This document shows, piece by piece, positions 12,485-25,959 of a DNA stretch of 64,000 nucleotides. How positions within the stretch are numbered: the stretch's first letter is position 1; each line of letters starts with the position of its first letter. The position numbers were made by a program, and so were the translations under genes. The stretch is from Auanema rhodensis (Eukaryota; Nematoda; Chromadorea; Rhabditida; Rhabditidae), in contig OZ059899.1 in assembly GCA_964057225.1 (NCBI GenBank), positions 14,454,501 through 14,518,500 of the forward strand, given 5' to 3'. The notes under the pieces were generated by a model that saw nothing but the letters and a program-made list of their open reading frames with translations, made no database searches and was not told the DNA's origin.

Positions 12485-13298
12485 GGCTTCGTTTTTGATT
12501 TTGATGTCGTCGGCTTCGTGTGGGAGACTCTTCTTCCAAAAATGGTCGATAGATCTGCTGTTCTAGAACAGGCCCTCCTTCTTCTAGTTACTCCACCTCA
12601 TTTTCAGCCCCGCCCAATTTTTTTTTAGCAAATTTTCGTTTTTTTCTCTAATTCTCTCACATAATGCTTTATGTTTCAATGAAATTCAGATGGAAAAGCT
12701 TCGTTATTGGTTCGCCACGCCTACCCATAATTTCGTTTTCAATCGTGTAACTCTTAGAGGACATATGAAATAGAATATTTAATGTTAACAGAAATACTTT
12801 ACTCAGTATCATCCTCATCATGTTAAAAACTTTAAGAATCAAATTATTTAATTTTCTAATGAAATACGTCTCGAAACGAAGATAAATGTTTCATTTTAAG
12901 ATTAACAGATATATGAATCGGTTGTATTTGTAACTTCTTATCATTCTCAGTAGAATAATAGAAGCTTATATTGAGGTAGTTGGATTGAGTAACTAGAATA
13001 TATGTGTGTAAGCATCTGTATAACCTCTTCTAAAACTTTTTTTGAATTAGTTTTATTCTTGAATCTAATAATAACCTCCTACTTTTCAAAATTCTCTATA
13101 TATTCTCTTTATGAAAACTTTCTCATTTATGTTCTTTCTTGTAGTAATATTTTATCCAAATTCTAATCAAGTTTAATCATTTTTCATAAACAATATCAAG
13201 AATTTCAAAATAAAAACTATAAGAGGTGACTAATACAGTTAAAAAGGTTATTATGTTTTGCCCGTCTTCAATTCCGAACTTCTTGAATGATTGACGGA
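12485..13298. other. Intergenic region upstream of nlp-43
   Basis: It contains the nlp-43 promoter side (12485-about 12750) and the region downstream of the ABCG gene's stop. A CCCCGCCC box sits at 12608-12615. Otherwise AT-rich with no coding signal. Confidence 0.5.
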
Positions 13299-13967
13299 TT
13301 ACTGATTCTTATAACTTCGGAGCAACAGAGCAACGTAAGAGATGAATCGGATAACCAATATCATAGCGATCAGCACAATAACATCAGGCCATTTGTTGGC
13401 TGGGTTGAAGTCAATCTGAAAATGAAATCAAAGTATTTATTCTCTTCTTCTGCCTTCTTTGGCGTTTCTTTTGAGTTTGGTCAGCATTCATTCAGTCAAT
13501 CCCTTTACTCTTTTACTTTTCAAGTTCTCTCAGCATTCATACACACGTTATCTCTCTCTCTCTCTCCGTCTCTCTCTCTCTATCTCTCTCTTTCTATCTC
13601 TCTTTATACATATCTCAACCTTTAATTTCTATTCTACTCGCATTTACCATTTCTATAAACTGTGTATGTTTTCATAATTCAAAAAACTTTTTTTTTCTGT
13701 AGAATATTTACAACAATTACTTAGCATTATGAATTAGAAAATGCAATGTGTTGAGCCGTAGTTTTTGTGACAAAGGAAAATAAAAAAAATAAAATTGAAC
13801 AGACGTACCTGCTTTAATACTTCAGCTCCAGTAGTTGGACAGTCGTTGAATGTTTTAGTAGCATTCATACAACCTTAAATAACAACATCAAAATTCCAAA
13901 AAAAAATGAGAAAGAGAATAAGAAGAAGAAGATAAAGGAAAGAGGGGGGAAGATAAAGAAAGATATT

Positions 13968-14024
<57 letters not shown>

Positions 14025-17000
14025 GAGGGAGGTGGCGGCATTCAATTTTTGTTCTGCACAGAAACGATGAACTATGCTCTCAAGATAGTGCCAAAGACGA
14101 TCAAATTTTGAGAAATATTTTAAAAAATGAATATTTAGATTGTTTTGTAATGGCTCTTTAGGAAAAAATAAGGAAAAGGAGTAACTAGATGACTAACCTT
14201 CAATTATATCAATGTTCTCCCATTCATTAATAGCTAATGCTTCATAACCATATCTGGAAATATTCAAATATTTTTCGTTTATTTTTTTTTTGAAATTGTT
14301 GTTGAAAAATATATTTTCCTTTGGATCACAAAAGTCTTTCCTTCGTTTCTTTTTCCTTCTTCATATATTTAAGTTCAAGTTTTAGGATTTAGATTTGGGG
14401 GGGGGGGGGGGGGTTGAAAATGTTCTCTTTTCAAGAAAATTATAAAGATATTTAATTCTAACTTGAAATATGATAAGGCTGATAACCAAGTGAAATATGG
14501 TGGAATAGATTCAAAGGTAATGAAAAATCCTCCAAATGCCATAATCGGAACAACAAAGATCGGTAGTACTGTCATTGCTATAGCTGTATCTCCAAATATT
14601 GTGGCTACAGAATATGCTGTAATGTAATAAAGTTGTATGAACACGCTTGATTATTGTTTTGAATAAACATAGACATAGTAATATGTCTTTTTTCAAAAAT
14701 GTAAATATTAGTCTTAAAAAGACATTCAAAATAAGCAAAATATAACAGCCTAATGAGGTTGGGAGGATCGAGGGAACAAACTTACAGATAGAGATGGCTA
14801 CATTGGTGATGAGAACAGCAACTAATGATGAGAAGATGAAGCTTGAGAGACTAGGATATAATCCTGAAAATGGTGTTTATTTGATTTTTTTAAGAAAAAA
14901 AAGCGAAAAACTAAAACATAACAACTCTCTCTCTCCTTTTCTTTCTTAATCTCTCTCGGTTTAACACAGACACCTCTCAATTCTTTCCTAGATCTTTCAA
15001 CAAGCTTAAAACTAACCAGACATCCAATACACAATAGCATTATAAATTATTGGCAAAATAATATACTGAGGAAGCTGAAAATACATGGATTAAAGTTTCA
15101 ACTAAACCTAAAAGTAAGCAGTGTTGCCGTTTACCTCAGCAACATTTTTGGCTAAGAAATAGGCACTTGTACGATAAACTCCGTTTGCATTTTCTCGTAA
15201 AACTATAGGCAATTCAGCAGTAATAACCTGAAGTAAGCCGATATTGAGAGAAAATGTTGCTGATAACCATCACTTACAGGCACATTCGGAAATTGTAACA
15301 AGAAATTGATGTTACGGATGTGATTGAACATGATACCATTGATTGAAATGATCGTCTCTGGAGTGATTTTCGTATCAAAATATACAAACCCAGTAATTAG
15401 AGCAGTAACCTATAAGTACAATATAATAATTATAATATGAATTTTATTTTGAAACGTACAACTATCTGAATTAGGCGAGCTTTCAAGAGGATTGGATCAC
15501 GAATTACAGTAACCCAAGCACGCCATGATAATGCTAGAAATTGAGCAAAGAATGTCGATGTATATCTGAAGTGAAATGTGATATGAGCATCTATGAGCAT
15601 TTTTGAATTAAAGTTTTTATACTAACTGTTGGCTGAAAAAGCTTTTATCTGATCCGCTTAAACTATCTTGATAAGTTGATCCTTTTTCAGAGCTTTTAAC
15701 AATATTTTGTATGACTTGCCCGTGCTCACTCTTTATAAAACCATCACGAATTCTCTGAAACATCATTATCCTTAGCCAATATCATCTAAAGCTGCATGTG
15801 TGTCTATGTGTGTGCATTGTGCTAAGCATAGAAATATCTGCTTTGTGGCTACACCTCTTTAGATGGCCATATGTGATAAGCTTACAGCAATTGTTTTCAA
15901 TGAAGTCGTCCTATCCTTATCAATGACAGCTAAGGTACGAATCAGATGATCAGCCGGATTGTAATATGCGGGACAAGGAAAACCACAACTGCAATAGAAT
16001 ATATATCCATAAACAACATCACATATACATTTTCCTTTCTTTTCTTTCTTTTTTCAAAAAAAAAATTGAAGTTAACGAGAAAAACAGTGGATGTGTGCAT
16101 TATTTCGGAGCAAATATTGATGTATGATGTTTATAATAAATTTATATTATTATTAAAATATTATAAATGACATCTTAAACTGCATAATAATTATGTTATA
16201 TAATTTATAATAATAATAATTATTATTATTATTTCAAAAATAAGAATATGTATATTGAAGATAATTTGGTACCTGGCAAATAACTGTGATGCTGACTGTG
16301 TTGGACCCAAATATATATTTCTACCACATGCCATTAAACACACGCTATAAACAATAGTATAATGATGCTTCAAGATGATGATATTGGTTATTTGGTTCCT
16401 TGGCTCGTTACTTAGCTAGTTCATTAGTTAGTTTAAGGAGTTTTCGATGAGAAGAGACAGAAATTCGAAAGTTAAGATGAACGACTTGGATATATAGACA
16501 TGATATAGTTACTTACTTATGGAAAAGTGAAAATACTTGACTGCTTGGCTGATGAATAGTTATGATAACAGTCATTCCAGAATCTGCCAATGATCGTAAA
16601 GCTTGAACAACATGGCCTAAAGAAAAAATATATATTATATCTATATTTATATGAATATAACTCATATAATATATTTTATTATATATATATAGATAGATAT
16701 ATATATTTTTTTTTTTAATTTAACTTCCAAAAATATTTTTTCAAATAGATAGATACTAATGATAAGGAAAACTATTTCTGTATAATCAACCGCTTCTTGT
16801 GCCTGCTAACAAACTAAATGAATCAATGTATGCGTGAAGGCGTTAACGCATCAGTTACGTGAAATTTACGTGAGCAAAAAATGTCTTTTAATATTCTAAT
16901 TTTGCTTGGCTTCCCCTTTGTAATGCAAATTTTCTTTTTTTTGCAAATACATATAATCGATGTGTATTACCGGCCATGAAAGCATCCAATCCTGATGTAG

Positions 17001-18000
17001 GCTCGTCACAGAATAAGATTTTGGGACATGTTAGAATCTTAATTAGCATTTGGTATGAATTTCTTTGGAAAATGATATTGGATGTGTTACCTCTGAAGCA
17101 AATGCCAATCTTTTCATTTCGCCACATGATAGACCTTTGACCGAATTGGGAATTCCGATCATTGTATCAGCACATGGTATTAGGCCCATCTACAATGAAA
17201 ACACCAGAAAGCATTACCTTACTCATTGATTAATCATGATTACCTTCTTAATAACATCTTCAACACGGCAATTACGTTCCCATTTCGTATGCATTGGCCC
17301 CATTCGTAATTTAGCCTATATGTAGTTTGATTATTTCATATAAAATACAAAGATCATACCATAAATTGTAAATGTTCTCGGACAGTTAAAGTTCCAACAA
17401 ACATATCATGTTGTTGTACAAACGCTGACATCTAAATAAGACCATTTAAATATAAATTATATAGTTAATTAGTATAAATATGAATATATAATATTAAATA
17501 TTAATGAATATACTTCTCGAATTGTCCATTTGTTAGCTTTTTGACCATTCAGAAGAACAGAACCTTGAACATCCAAAGCAGCCAGGTTACGTGAAGTTAG
17601 TACATTAAGCAATGTAGTTTTTCCAGCTCCACTACAAACAGTTTTTATATCAATCAGGTAAATAGAAATGAGTATGAGTTCTTTTACCTGCTGCCCATAA
17701 TAGCCAATAGTTTACCGGCTTCAGCAACTCCAGTAACTGAATCAAATAAATAAATAAAATTATTAATAGTTATCATATACCATTACTCAAGATTTGTTTG
17801 ACCTTTTTTGGCTTTGAGGAACTTAAATATTTTTCTTTGAGAGACGTTGGTTTAACCTCAGGACCATTAACATGAAGTTGAGACCATGATAAAGTACATC
17901 TAAACACAAAAAATAACAAAATCTGATGATGAATCAAGTTATTCATATCTCTTTCTACCTTCGCCTTTATGCCTCCCTCACCCTTTCCTCTCTCTCGCCA

Positions 18001-18070
<70 letters not shown>

Positions 18071-18233
18071 CTTTTTCCATCTCTCTCTCAATCACAGTCT
18101 TTTTTAGTTTTAATGAGAATTCTTTTTGAATATGAATGTGTATGAAGTATCACCCTTCAGGAATCACAGGATCCATTTGTAATGAATTTTCCCGCGGCAA
18201 GAGAGGATTCTTATCTGATGCAATAGGAGGCAT
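13299..18233 (-). CDS. ABCG (White-family) half transporter
   Basis: Twenty-one exons give 645 residues, the usual White-family size: 18233-18154, 17899-17781, 17736-17688, 17631-17514, 17431-17360, 17315-17244, 17189-17091, 17037-16971, 16616-16517, 16344-16273, 15988-15886, 15754-15627, 15565-15460, 15409-15278, 15227-15135, 15074-15017, 14863-14786, 14616-14463, 14253-14198, 13873-13809, 13415-13299. The ATP-binding domain comes first: Walker A GSSGAGKT (81-88), signature LSCGE (190-194, Cys where Gly is usual), Walker B ILFCDEP (to 216), H-loop IHQPS (His247). [13 protein letters not shown] links to a C-terminal membrane domain (about 390-640) ending [10 protein letters not shown]. Half transporters of this family dimerise to move lipids or pigment precursors; the substrate cannot be told. 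The ATG directly follows TTTTCAG, a likely trans-splice site. Confidence 0.95.
13966..14021 (+). repeat. (GA)n microsatellite
   Basis: A nearly pure GA repeat inside an intron of the ABCG gene, next to other GA-rich sequence. Confidence 0.85.
14397..14413 (+). repeat. G17 homopolymer
   Basis: Seventeen consecutive guanines on the plus strand, within an ABCG intron. Length may vary between individuals or be a sequencing artefact. On the plus strand it could form a quadruplex; the transcript carries C17. Confidence 0.9.
17993..18071 (+). repeat. (CT)n and (CTAT)n microsatellite
   Basis: A long CT run followed by CTAT units, inside the first ABCG intron; the transcript strand is GA-rich. Confidence 0.85.
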
Positions 18234-19553
18234 CTGAAAATTTATATTTGAAGAAAAGTAATATTAATGATAAGTAAATCAGCAAAGATCAAAAACATGC
18301 AAATACAAAGAAGTTCTACCTGAAGTTTTGATTTTCTTCTTCATAGATTAACAAGGAATTAATGAAGAATTAGAGAATAAGTTGAGATTTCAGGTTTTCA
18401 ACTCAAATTGAATAATAAATTTTAAAAAAAGGTTGTAGCTGTTATTATAAAACTATAAACTATATAATCACTAATTATATGATACCAGACCACTTGATGG
18501 AAGGTTGTAAATACAGTTCAAAAAACAATTAATAAGCTGATGAGATTGTAAAACCTTATATGAGCAATTCAACAATCATAATAAGAAAGAATAGATTTTT
18601 GTTTGAGTCAAAAGAACTTGAATAAACATTTATTAATGAAGAAATGAAAAGAATAGCATGTAGTTTGAAGAAGAAATGAGATTAATTGATCAGGTGGGAG
18701 ACGGGGGGAGACAGGGAGGACAGTAGTGCTGTAGCTAGATAACATAGGAGGTCAGTAGCGATAAGACTTAAAGAGAAGCACTTGATTATAGTTATATTTT
18801 CATGTCTAGATCAATGTTTATTATGATCAAATAGTTAAAAAATATTATATACTATATATATATAATCTTTAAACAATAATGTATTTCTTTGTATCTCTTT
18901 GAAGAGAGAGAGAGAACAAAAGATACAAGAGAGTTTGGTGAACGTTTATATGAGAATAGAATTTAGAAATCCATATACAGATCTATGAATTGTCGTTTCT
19001 TTTTGAAAATAATTGGAAAAAATAAAATATTTTAGTAATCAAAATGGTGAAATGGAACGTTTATTCATTTATCTGATAGCCAGTTGACCTTTTTTTCTCG
19101 GCAATTTACTTTTAATCACCTACTGTTTCACTCGAGAGCGAGAATGTGCGATAAGCTTCTCTACCAATGTTCTTTAGAAGACCTTATGAAAGGCCTTCGT
19201 AATTATAATCTTATCACGAATTTTTTCATTTTCATCTCAAAAAACCTTTTTTGATTAAAGCCACTATCAATGTCTGGTGTTGTAACTCGAGTATCATGCA
19301 CGTTATCATATAGACATATAGTCTCCGGCATTTTCAGTGCATCGGAATATCAGTTTTCAGATGTAAATTTGAAATATGTAAATCTAAGGATCATGCCTAG
19401 GATGTTTCATATCCAATTATACCTTTCTCTTAGTCAATGATTGAGTGTGGACGGATATCGAGGGTTGAGTACGTGGTTACCATGACTACTGACATCGACT
19501 ATTGCTATAGTATAGGAACAGCTTGTAAAAGCCTACATTTTACTAAAGAAATC
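18234..19553. promoter_or_regulatory. Divergent intergenic region, ABCG / WDR60
   Basis: About 1.3 kb between the starts of two genes transcribed away from each other, so it should hold both promoters. It is AT-rich with a GAGAGAG tract near 18903. No individual element can be supported. Confidence 0.45.
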
Positions 19554-22500
19554 ATGTCATCTGTTAAAAATGCATCAAAACGTTCTTCAAGTAATTCTAA
19601 AAACGATTCCAAATCCAGGTGATTCTATTTCAATTATATTATTATCATAAGTATTATTTTTGAAGAGTCAATTCAAGAACAGTGCCAATTAAAGCTGCTA
19701 CGAAATCTGAACATAAAGCTAGAACTACGGTAAGATCTGTTGAAAAAAATTGAATTGTTTTAGTTTTATTGCATTTTTAAAAAATTTTATTTCAGAAAAC
19801 AAAAGAACCTTCAAAACCAAAAAAGGCACCGGCTAAAGTAGTTATCCAACAGCCTGTTGCAAATGACTATTATTCTGATGATTTCGAGGATGAAGACGAT
19901 GATAAAGACTCAACAGATGATGAAAAACTTCCACCTCCGCAAAAGCTAGAGGAAGTACCTATTCCAGTGCTCCAAAAACCCACTAAACCTCCTATACAAC
20001 AATCATCATACGAATCTGACTTCGAGGATGATGAAAATAATTCCGACAATGCTGAAAGTGAAGTTGAAAGCATTCCATTGAATCAAATTGAGGTAAAACA
20101 TTCGTTTCAAACAAATTCATTCTCACCAATAAAATGGCTTGTATTTCGTTGGTACGTGACCTTTCACGTTATAAAGTTCACGTGGTTATAATGTGCAGCC
20201 AGTAAAGTTCACGTGAGCTACGAATACATCTGAACGCCCAATTAAACGGCAAAAGCAGCATTTTCAATAAATCTAATAAGAACTAAAATTCAAGAATATT
20301 AATAAATACAATATTAAAAATGTATTTCAGAATCCAACGCCACTTCTTAAACGTTTAGCAGATAGAGAAGAAAACCAAATATCTAATTCTAAAACAGAGC
20401 ATTTAAAAGATTATTCAAAAGAGGTTAAAACTTTATTTCATCGATGTTTGATGTACAATAAACTTAAGGCTGTTGATACAGTAGCATCACCTTCACTTCC
20501 AATTAACTTCACTTCTGCCACTCTTAACCTCTCTGAAAGTTATCCAAGTAATGAAAAACGATTGAAAAAGCTCCAAGAACTAATAAGTATATTCAAACTT
20601 TGACCAATTCCGTCAGAATATTTTCTTTTAGAACTTGAAACAACTAGAACCGTTTTATTGAATCTCTTACCTAATAAGGAGCATGACTTCTATTTAGAGC
20701 TATTTGGAGCATCTGGTAGAAAACAGGTTTAAACTTAATGTTATAAAAAAATTTAAAATCCCTCATCTATCTAGGCATCAGTTCAAACAAACGATGATGA
20801 TGTGTCCGAAATGACTCAAACAGATCAGAAAGATTCAGAATCGAAATCGACACAACATCCAGCAACAGTAATAATTAGAATTTTTAAAGCCTTTTCAGAA
20901 GTACGTACTTTAAGATTGATAACTATAATGAAGTTACGAACGATAACGATAATGATTTATCAATTTTCAAACGAAATCATCTGGATAACCCACATCTCAA
21001 GCAGTTTGCGTCTGTAGCATCTCAAGTATTGAACTCGAGTTGAAAAATACTAAATTTCAATTAATTTTCAGGTAATTCTGGAATTAACATCAGCTCAGTC
21101 AACTACATCTAAACATGCGGAAATGAAAAATATGACAAATTTATCTTTTAGTAAAGGGTTCAACTTACTGGTTTTACCTTCAACTTTGAGTATGTGATCA
21201 TAAGCTTAATCAAAAACAGTTGTACGACTTGGTTTCAGAGGGAAGAGTGTCCTGTACATGTAAATCAGGAACATCTTCAGATTTTGTCTTTGTTAGTTCA
21301 TATATAATGGAAACAATTGTAGAAGAATTGATAGCTAAATCCTTAATTATAGAATATTCCATTGATAATTCAGAGCCGCCGAAAAGGTTTTTCTCAATTA
21401 ACTTGTTCACAAAACCACGTCTTATGTTTTAGCTTACATTTTGCAGAAGGCGACGTTACAGCATTAGCTGGATCTGACGATAATTCACTATTATGCGCTG
21501 GTTTGGTAATATAATTTAAAAGTTTAATTTCTCAGTAAATCGTTCTAGAAGGATGGCTCTGTTTTACTCTATGATTTATTAGGAAAAAATAATAATGATG
21601 TAGAAAGTGTACCATGGCTAGGTAATGTAATAAATAAAGATATTGTTTATATCGTAGCCGGCTTGCAGATAGTCCTGAACCTATACCATTACGTAGAGCA
21701 GATTTTGATACTTCGTTTTATAGTTTAGAGATTAATGGAACGAATTCAGCTCCAATCGTTGATATCAAATTCATTCCAAATGCGGACACGTAAGTTATTC
21801 AGAAAACTTGATGAAAGAGTATAAGCTTTATTTCAGAAAAGGATCCCAACAAATAGCAGTTTTGGATCAATCCGCAAGGTTATGGATATACTCTTGCCAT
21901 AAGAATGGTAGTTCTATGGCAAAAGGAATGTCACCTGGTGGACAATTATATATGACATTGAGCGCTTTGATTCGACCAGATTCAGTAATATCAAGGTATC
22001 TATATTGATTAAAAGCAAAAACTTTTTTTTTTAACTTTTCAGGAATGCTTCGATGCCAACAGCAATAATTGCTAATTGTTTGGCTATATGTAATGATCCT
22101 GTTCAATTCATCATAGGTTTGTTTATCAAATTATCAACTATGAAATGACTATTTCTTGATTTCATCTAGGAACTGATATAGGATTCTTGACAACTATATC
22201 TAAATCAAAGTTAAATCAGAATGTGCCCAGGTTATACAAGGATAAAACACGTAATCCCTCACAAGGTTTTAGATTAATTTTCCAAATTTTTAGAATTTTT
22301 TGGTGAAGTTACTTGCATAAAACCATCAATATTGAGAACTGACTTGTTATTGGTTAGATATATCACAAAATAATTGTGAAGAAACCATATGTGTAATATT
22401 TAGGCCGGATTATCAAATGGTTGTATATCTGTTTATAGTCTTCAAAGATCCTCAGCAATAACAACTATAACACCTCCAGCAAGTTCTCGTCGATCTGTAG

Positions 22501-22890
22501 TTGCAATCGAATGGTGCCCAACGTAAGGGCATTTCTCCATATATCACTTAACATCAAAATTTTACAGAAATTCTGAAACCTTCTACTCTTTACACGAGGG
22601 TAACAGACTTCTTACATGGAATTTAACGAATCCTAAAGTTCCTACGTCAATATCACAATGGGAATCTGTTAGTAACTCGTTAAAACAAACTTAGAGTTAA
22701 ATTGTTGTTGGTTTAGGGGTCGTCACCTGCAACAAATATGATTTGCTGGAAAGATAATACTTCCACCAACTTGTCATATATGGTAAGCTTTGAATTCTGT
22801 AATAAGTATTGAACTTCACATTTTCAGGCTATCGGTTATAATACGGGAAAAGTTGAAATACACATTTTGGAAACTATAAAGCAATCCTGA
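19554..22890 (+). CDS. Dynein-2 intermediate chain WDR60/DYNC2I1
   Basis: Twenty exons close to 744 residues: 19554-19618, 19666-19729, 19796-20092, 20331-20586, 20632-20726, 20775-20867, 20915-21025, 21072-21189, 21239-21386, 21433-21505, 21549-21621, 21669-21789, 21837-21995, 22043-22116, 22170-22250, 22294-22352, 22404-22522, 22568-22667, 22717-22782, 22828-22890. The N-terminal half is basic then acidic, with YYSDDFEDEDDD and YESDFEDDENNSD, typical of WDR60. A conserved block includes VQTND and STQHPAT (family: QTD..., TQHP). The C-terminal half is a WD40 propeller (for example DNSLLCAGLKDGSVLLYDLL and QQIAVLDQSARLWIYSC). The family drives retrograde intraflagellar transport in cilia, in nematodes in sensory neurons. 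In-frame ATGs at 19437 and 19482 could lengthen the N-terminus. Confidence 0.9.
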
Positions 22891-23039
22891 GAGTAACTTA
22901 AGATGTGTTAAAAAGCTCAAAAATCAACAACATTTTGCTTATTTAATTACTTGAAAACAATAAAAGAATTTGAATTAAATAATTAAGAAATAAGAACCAA
23001 CGCATTCATTTGAAATGTTCAAAAACTTTAATTCGTTAA
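22891..23039. other. Convergent 3' ends
   Basis: Only 149 bases separate the stop codons of WDR60 (+) and PRPF3 (-). An AATAAA-like signal (CAATAAAAG, about 22959-22967) lies on the plus strand. The two transcripts' 3' UTRs probably overlap. Confidence 0.5.
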
Positions 23040-25610
23040 TTAAATCAAAAGTGAAGATTGATCTTCTAACAACACAGAAGTACTGTAAGCCATGTCCCAA
23101 TATTGAGCAACACCATGTTTTTCAAAGAGATCACGAGCCTAGAAGCAAGAAGTTGAAATAATTTCAAGTTGAATAGCATCTGCTAACTTACATTCTTTTC
23201 AATGATGGCAGTAACTACTGAGAAATCCCTGAAGTTACGCTTCTTTACCTGTCCCTCCCAAATCTAAAATAGTTACTTTGAAAATCAGAAGTTTAAAAAT
23301 GATGACTGACTAGTGTGCAATTATTTCTTTCTCCTGGAGCATCCTTCTCAGCATCTTTCTTTTGTCCAATAATTTCATCTTCCCATTTTATTCGAGTCAT
23401 CATGAGATTCTTGTAGAATTTTTGCTGTTTTGGTCCTGTAAAAGCAATATTAAAATAATTTATTTTGAATTAAAAATCATTACCCCCTTCTACAACAACC
23501 AAATTAATATGTTTGTGAAGAAGAACAAGACCAGTCATTTGTAGTTGTTTAGCATTCATTTCAACTTTGAACTTCTTGGCGGGATGTAGCAATGATTTTA
23601 TTCTGAAATTTTAAAATTTAAGTAATCTTGATTATATCTTATTCGTTACCTATATACAGCAACATTAACAGCAAGGGAAGTATCTTCAGATAACTTTTTA
23701 GTTTTCTTAGCTGCCCTTTGTTCATCGGTTAATTTTCTTTCTGCGTTTGCCATTTGATGTTTCTTCAACCGTTCATCCATTTGTTTTCGAACATGAGCTT
23801 CCATCTTGGTTGGGTCTTGAACTGCCTCACTTCCTAATACTCGCATGAGATTGGATATTTTCACCTTAAATCACACGAAAATAAGAGATAAAAGAAAAGC
23901 AGAAGCTCTACCTTGGCTTCAGGTGCTTTCTCTAAACCAAGTCTGATTTTTTCCGTTCGCTCCTTTAACATTTCTTTTCTGTTTTGACGACGAATCTTCT
24001 TTCTTTCCCTGGTAGTTAGATATACCTACAATACTATGTTATTGTTAGAAATTTGAGAACGAATAGAACCTTCAAATACTGAGGAACAAGAGGATCATTT
24101 GGAGGTTTCAACTTGATTGGATGTTCAACTAATTCACTAATAGCATCCTTGAAACGGAAAGCATTCGTAAGATCGGGAATATTATCATAACTAAATCGAG
24201 GATATGAACAGAATATATCAAGAAAATACAACTGACTTATTTTCTTCTAAAACAATAGAATCCCACCACTCTATATTTGGGATAGTATCACTACTTTTAC
24301 CCGCTGGAGTAACCATAGCCAACTTAACAGCTGACGATATTCCTGTACTTTTGGCAACTTGTGAAACTTCGGCCTATAATCACAAAATAATTAAGTGAAA
24401 TTGCAGTACAACTAACCTGAAGTTTTTCTAGTTTGGCAGCAGCACGCTGCTTGTTAGCTAGCTTCTCAAACTCTCCTTTCTCATGGAAGTTGAAACCTCT
24501 CTTCTTACGATCGGCAGCTTTAGCGTGTATTCTGGGATCAAGATAAGCTAAAAACTTCTCTTTCTCTTCCTTTGGAAACTAAAAAAAAATGTTTCAGTTG
24601 AAGTGATGTTAAATGATCTACAGTTTCCTCTTTCTTGATAATATCTTCTGTAACTTCTGGTAGCGGAGTCATAACTGGAGCATTTTGTTGGCTATTAACA
24701 ATAGAATTGATAGTCTTGTTAGCTGATAATTTTGCCTGAAAAGTAAGAAAATCAGGAACGGTACAACACTATTACATTTACATACCTTCAATTCTTCCAT
24801 GCGATTTTTCTTGTTGATAGCAAAGTCCATGAAAATTTTGGCTTCCTAGAGTAACCACTTATGTTTTAAACGTTTATTTTCAACTAACCTCAGGACGAAG
24901 TGGAGCACTCTTAGTAGTACTTGCAGGAGTTGAAACACCTGGAGGAGCTCCAGCAATTTTTCTTTTACGCTCTTCAATTTCTTGTTGAGCTTTATACATG
25001 AACTCCTTTGCTCTAAACATAGTTTTATACGTTTAACTGTGTTCTATTCACACCTCAAAGAGTCTTCGGACACTAGTTCATTTTTGACCCTATCATCGAC
25101 ATCTCCAGATTTCTTATGATTTCCATCCTGTGATATGTTTCTCAACTGACTACGCTAAAACGAGATATTTTTTAAAATTAATCCAAAGATCTATTCCAAC
25201 TCTATCATCACGATGTTCATCATATCGTACTCTTCTTCGGTCACGATTATCCTCACGGTAACTTCTTTTGCTATGTCTGTTCTCATCTTTGGATTCCTCG
25301 AACTGAATAAATCATAAAATAGATATTATAGGCATGAGAACCTTACCCTAGCGCGTTTTCTGAGTTGTGGATAAATGGAGCTAACAGCACTAATAACTTT
25401 GTGAGCACGATGTGAATCAGACACCGAATCTAATATTCTATCCTGTAATTTAACATTGAATTTAAAAAAATAATACTATTGACTGACTTTCATAGTATCA
25501 TAATCATAACCCTTTTTGATACAGCGTTCCACAATATCTTTCACTTTATCTCGTTCATCACGGCGAGATAAGTACTTGTCGCAAGCATCCCCAAGTTCGT
25601 CCCTTCCCAT
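23040..25610 (-). CDS. U4/U6 snRNP protein PRPF3 (Prp3)
   Basis: Sixteen exons give 627 residues (human about 683): 25610-25488, 25442-25347, 25302-25201, 25154-25054, 25012-24889, 24845-24786, 24735-24622, 24578-24417, 24373-24237, 24190-24070, 24025-23912, 23864-23650, 23602-23484, 23435-23311, 23263-23192, 23138-23040. The N-terminal 75 residues resemble the PWI region, followed by an Arg/Asp-rich stretch. The middle and C-terminus carry the Prp3 core: [40 protein letters not shown], then a DUF1115-type end ([31 protein letters not shown]). Prp3 holds U4/U6 together in the tri-snRNP before spliceosome activation. The ATG abuts a 3' splice site 350 bases after the SMARCAD1 stop, fitting a downstream operon gene. 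Confidence 0.93.
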
Positions 25611-25959
25611 CTAAGATAGAAATACAAATTTGCATGAATTGAGACTTGAAAAATAAAATAAAATATTTGGAAGACTTCGAACTTCGTAATAAATCAAAGG
25701 AAAAATACAGTGAAATAAATTTTTTTTTATGCACAAACTATATAAAAGAAGTACAGGAAATATAATGAAACCTAAAGCTACAAAAAAAAAAAGGTTTTCA
25801 ATATTTTAATGAATTGTCTATCCTAAAATATGTGTTAAAAAAAAATGTATGACTGAAAAAACCGATTATAATAAATTTCTTGTGATTGGGATTTCACAAA
25901 ATCTAAGAGATCAATTTCTTTCACAAAGGGTAAGTATGTTAGTTTGATGTTTGTGATTT

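Noticed and set aside
20868-20914. A 31-base intron ending at TTTTCAG in WDR60
   Set aside because: It breaks the frame; the 47-base intron ending CTTTAAG keeps it.
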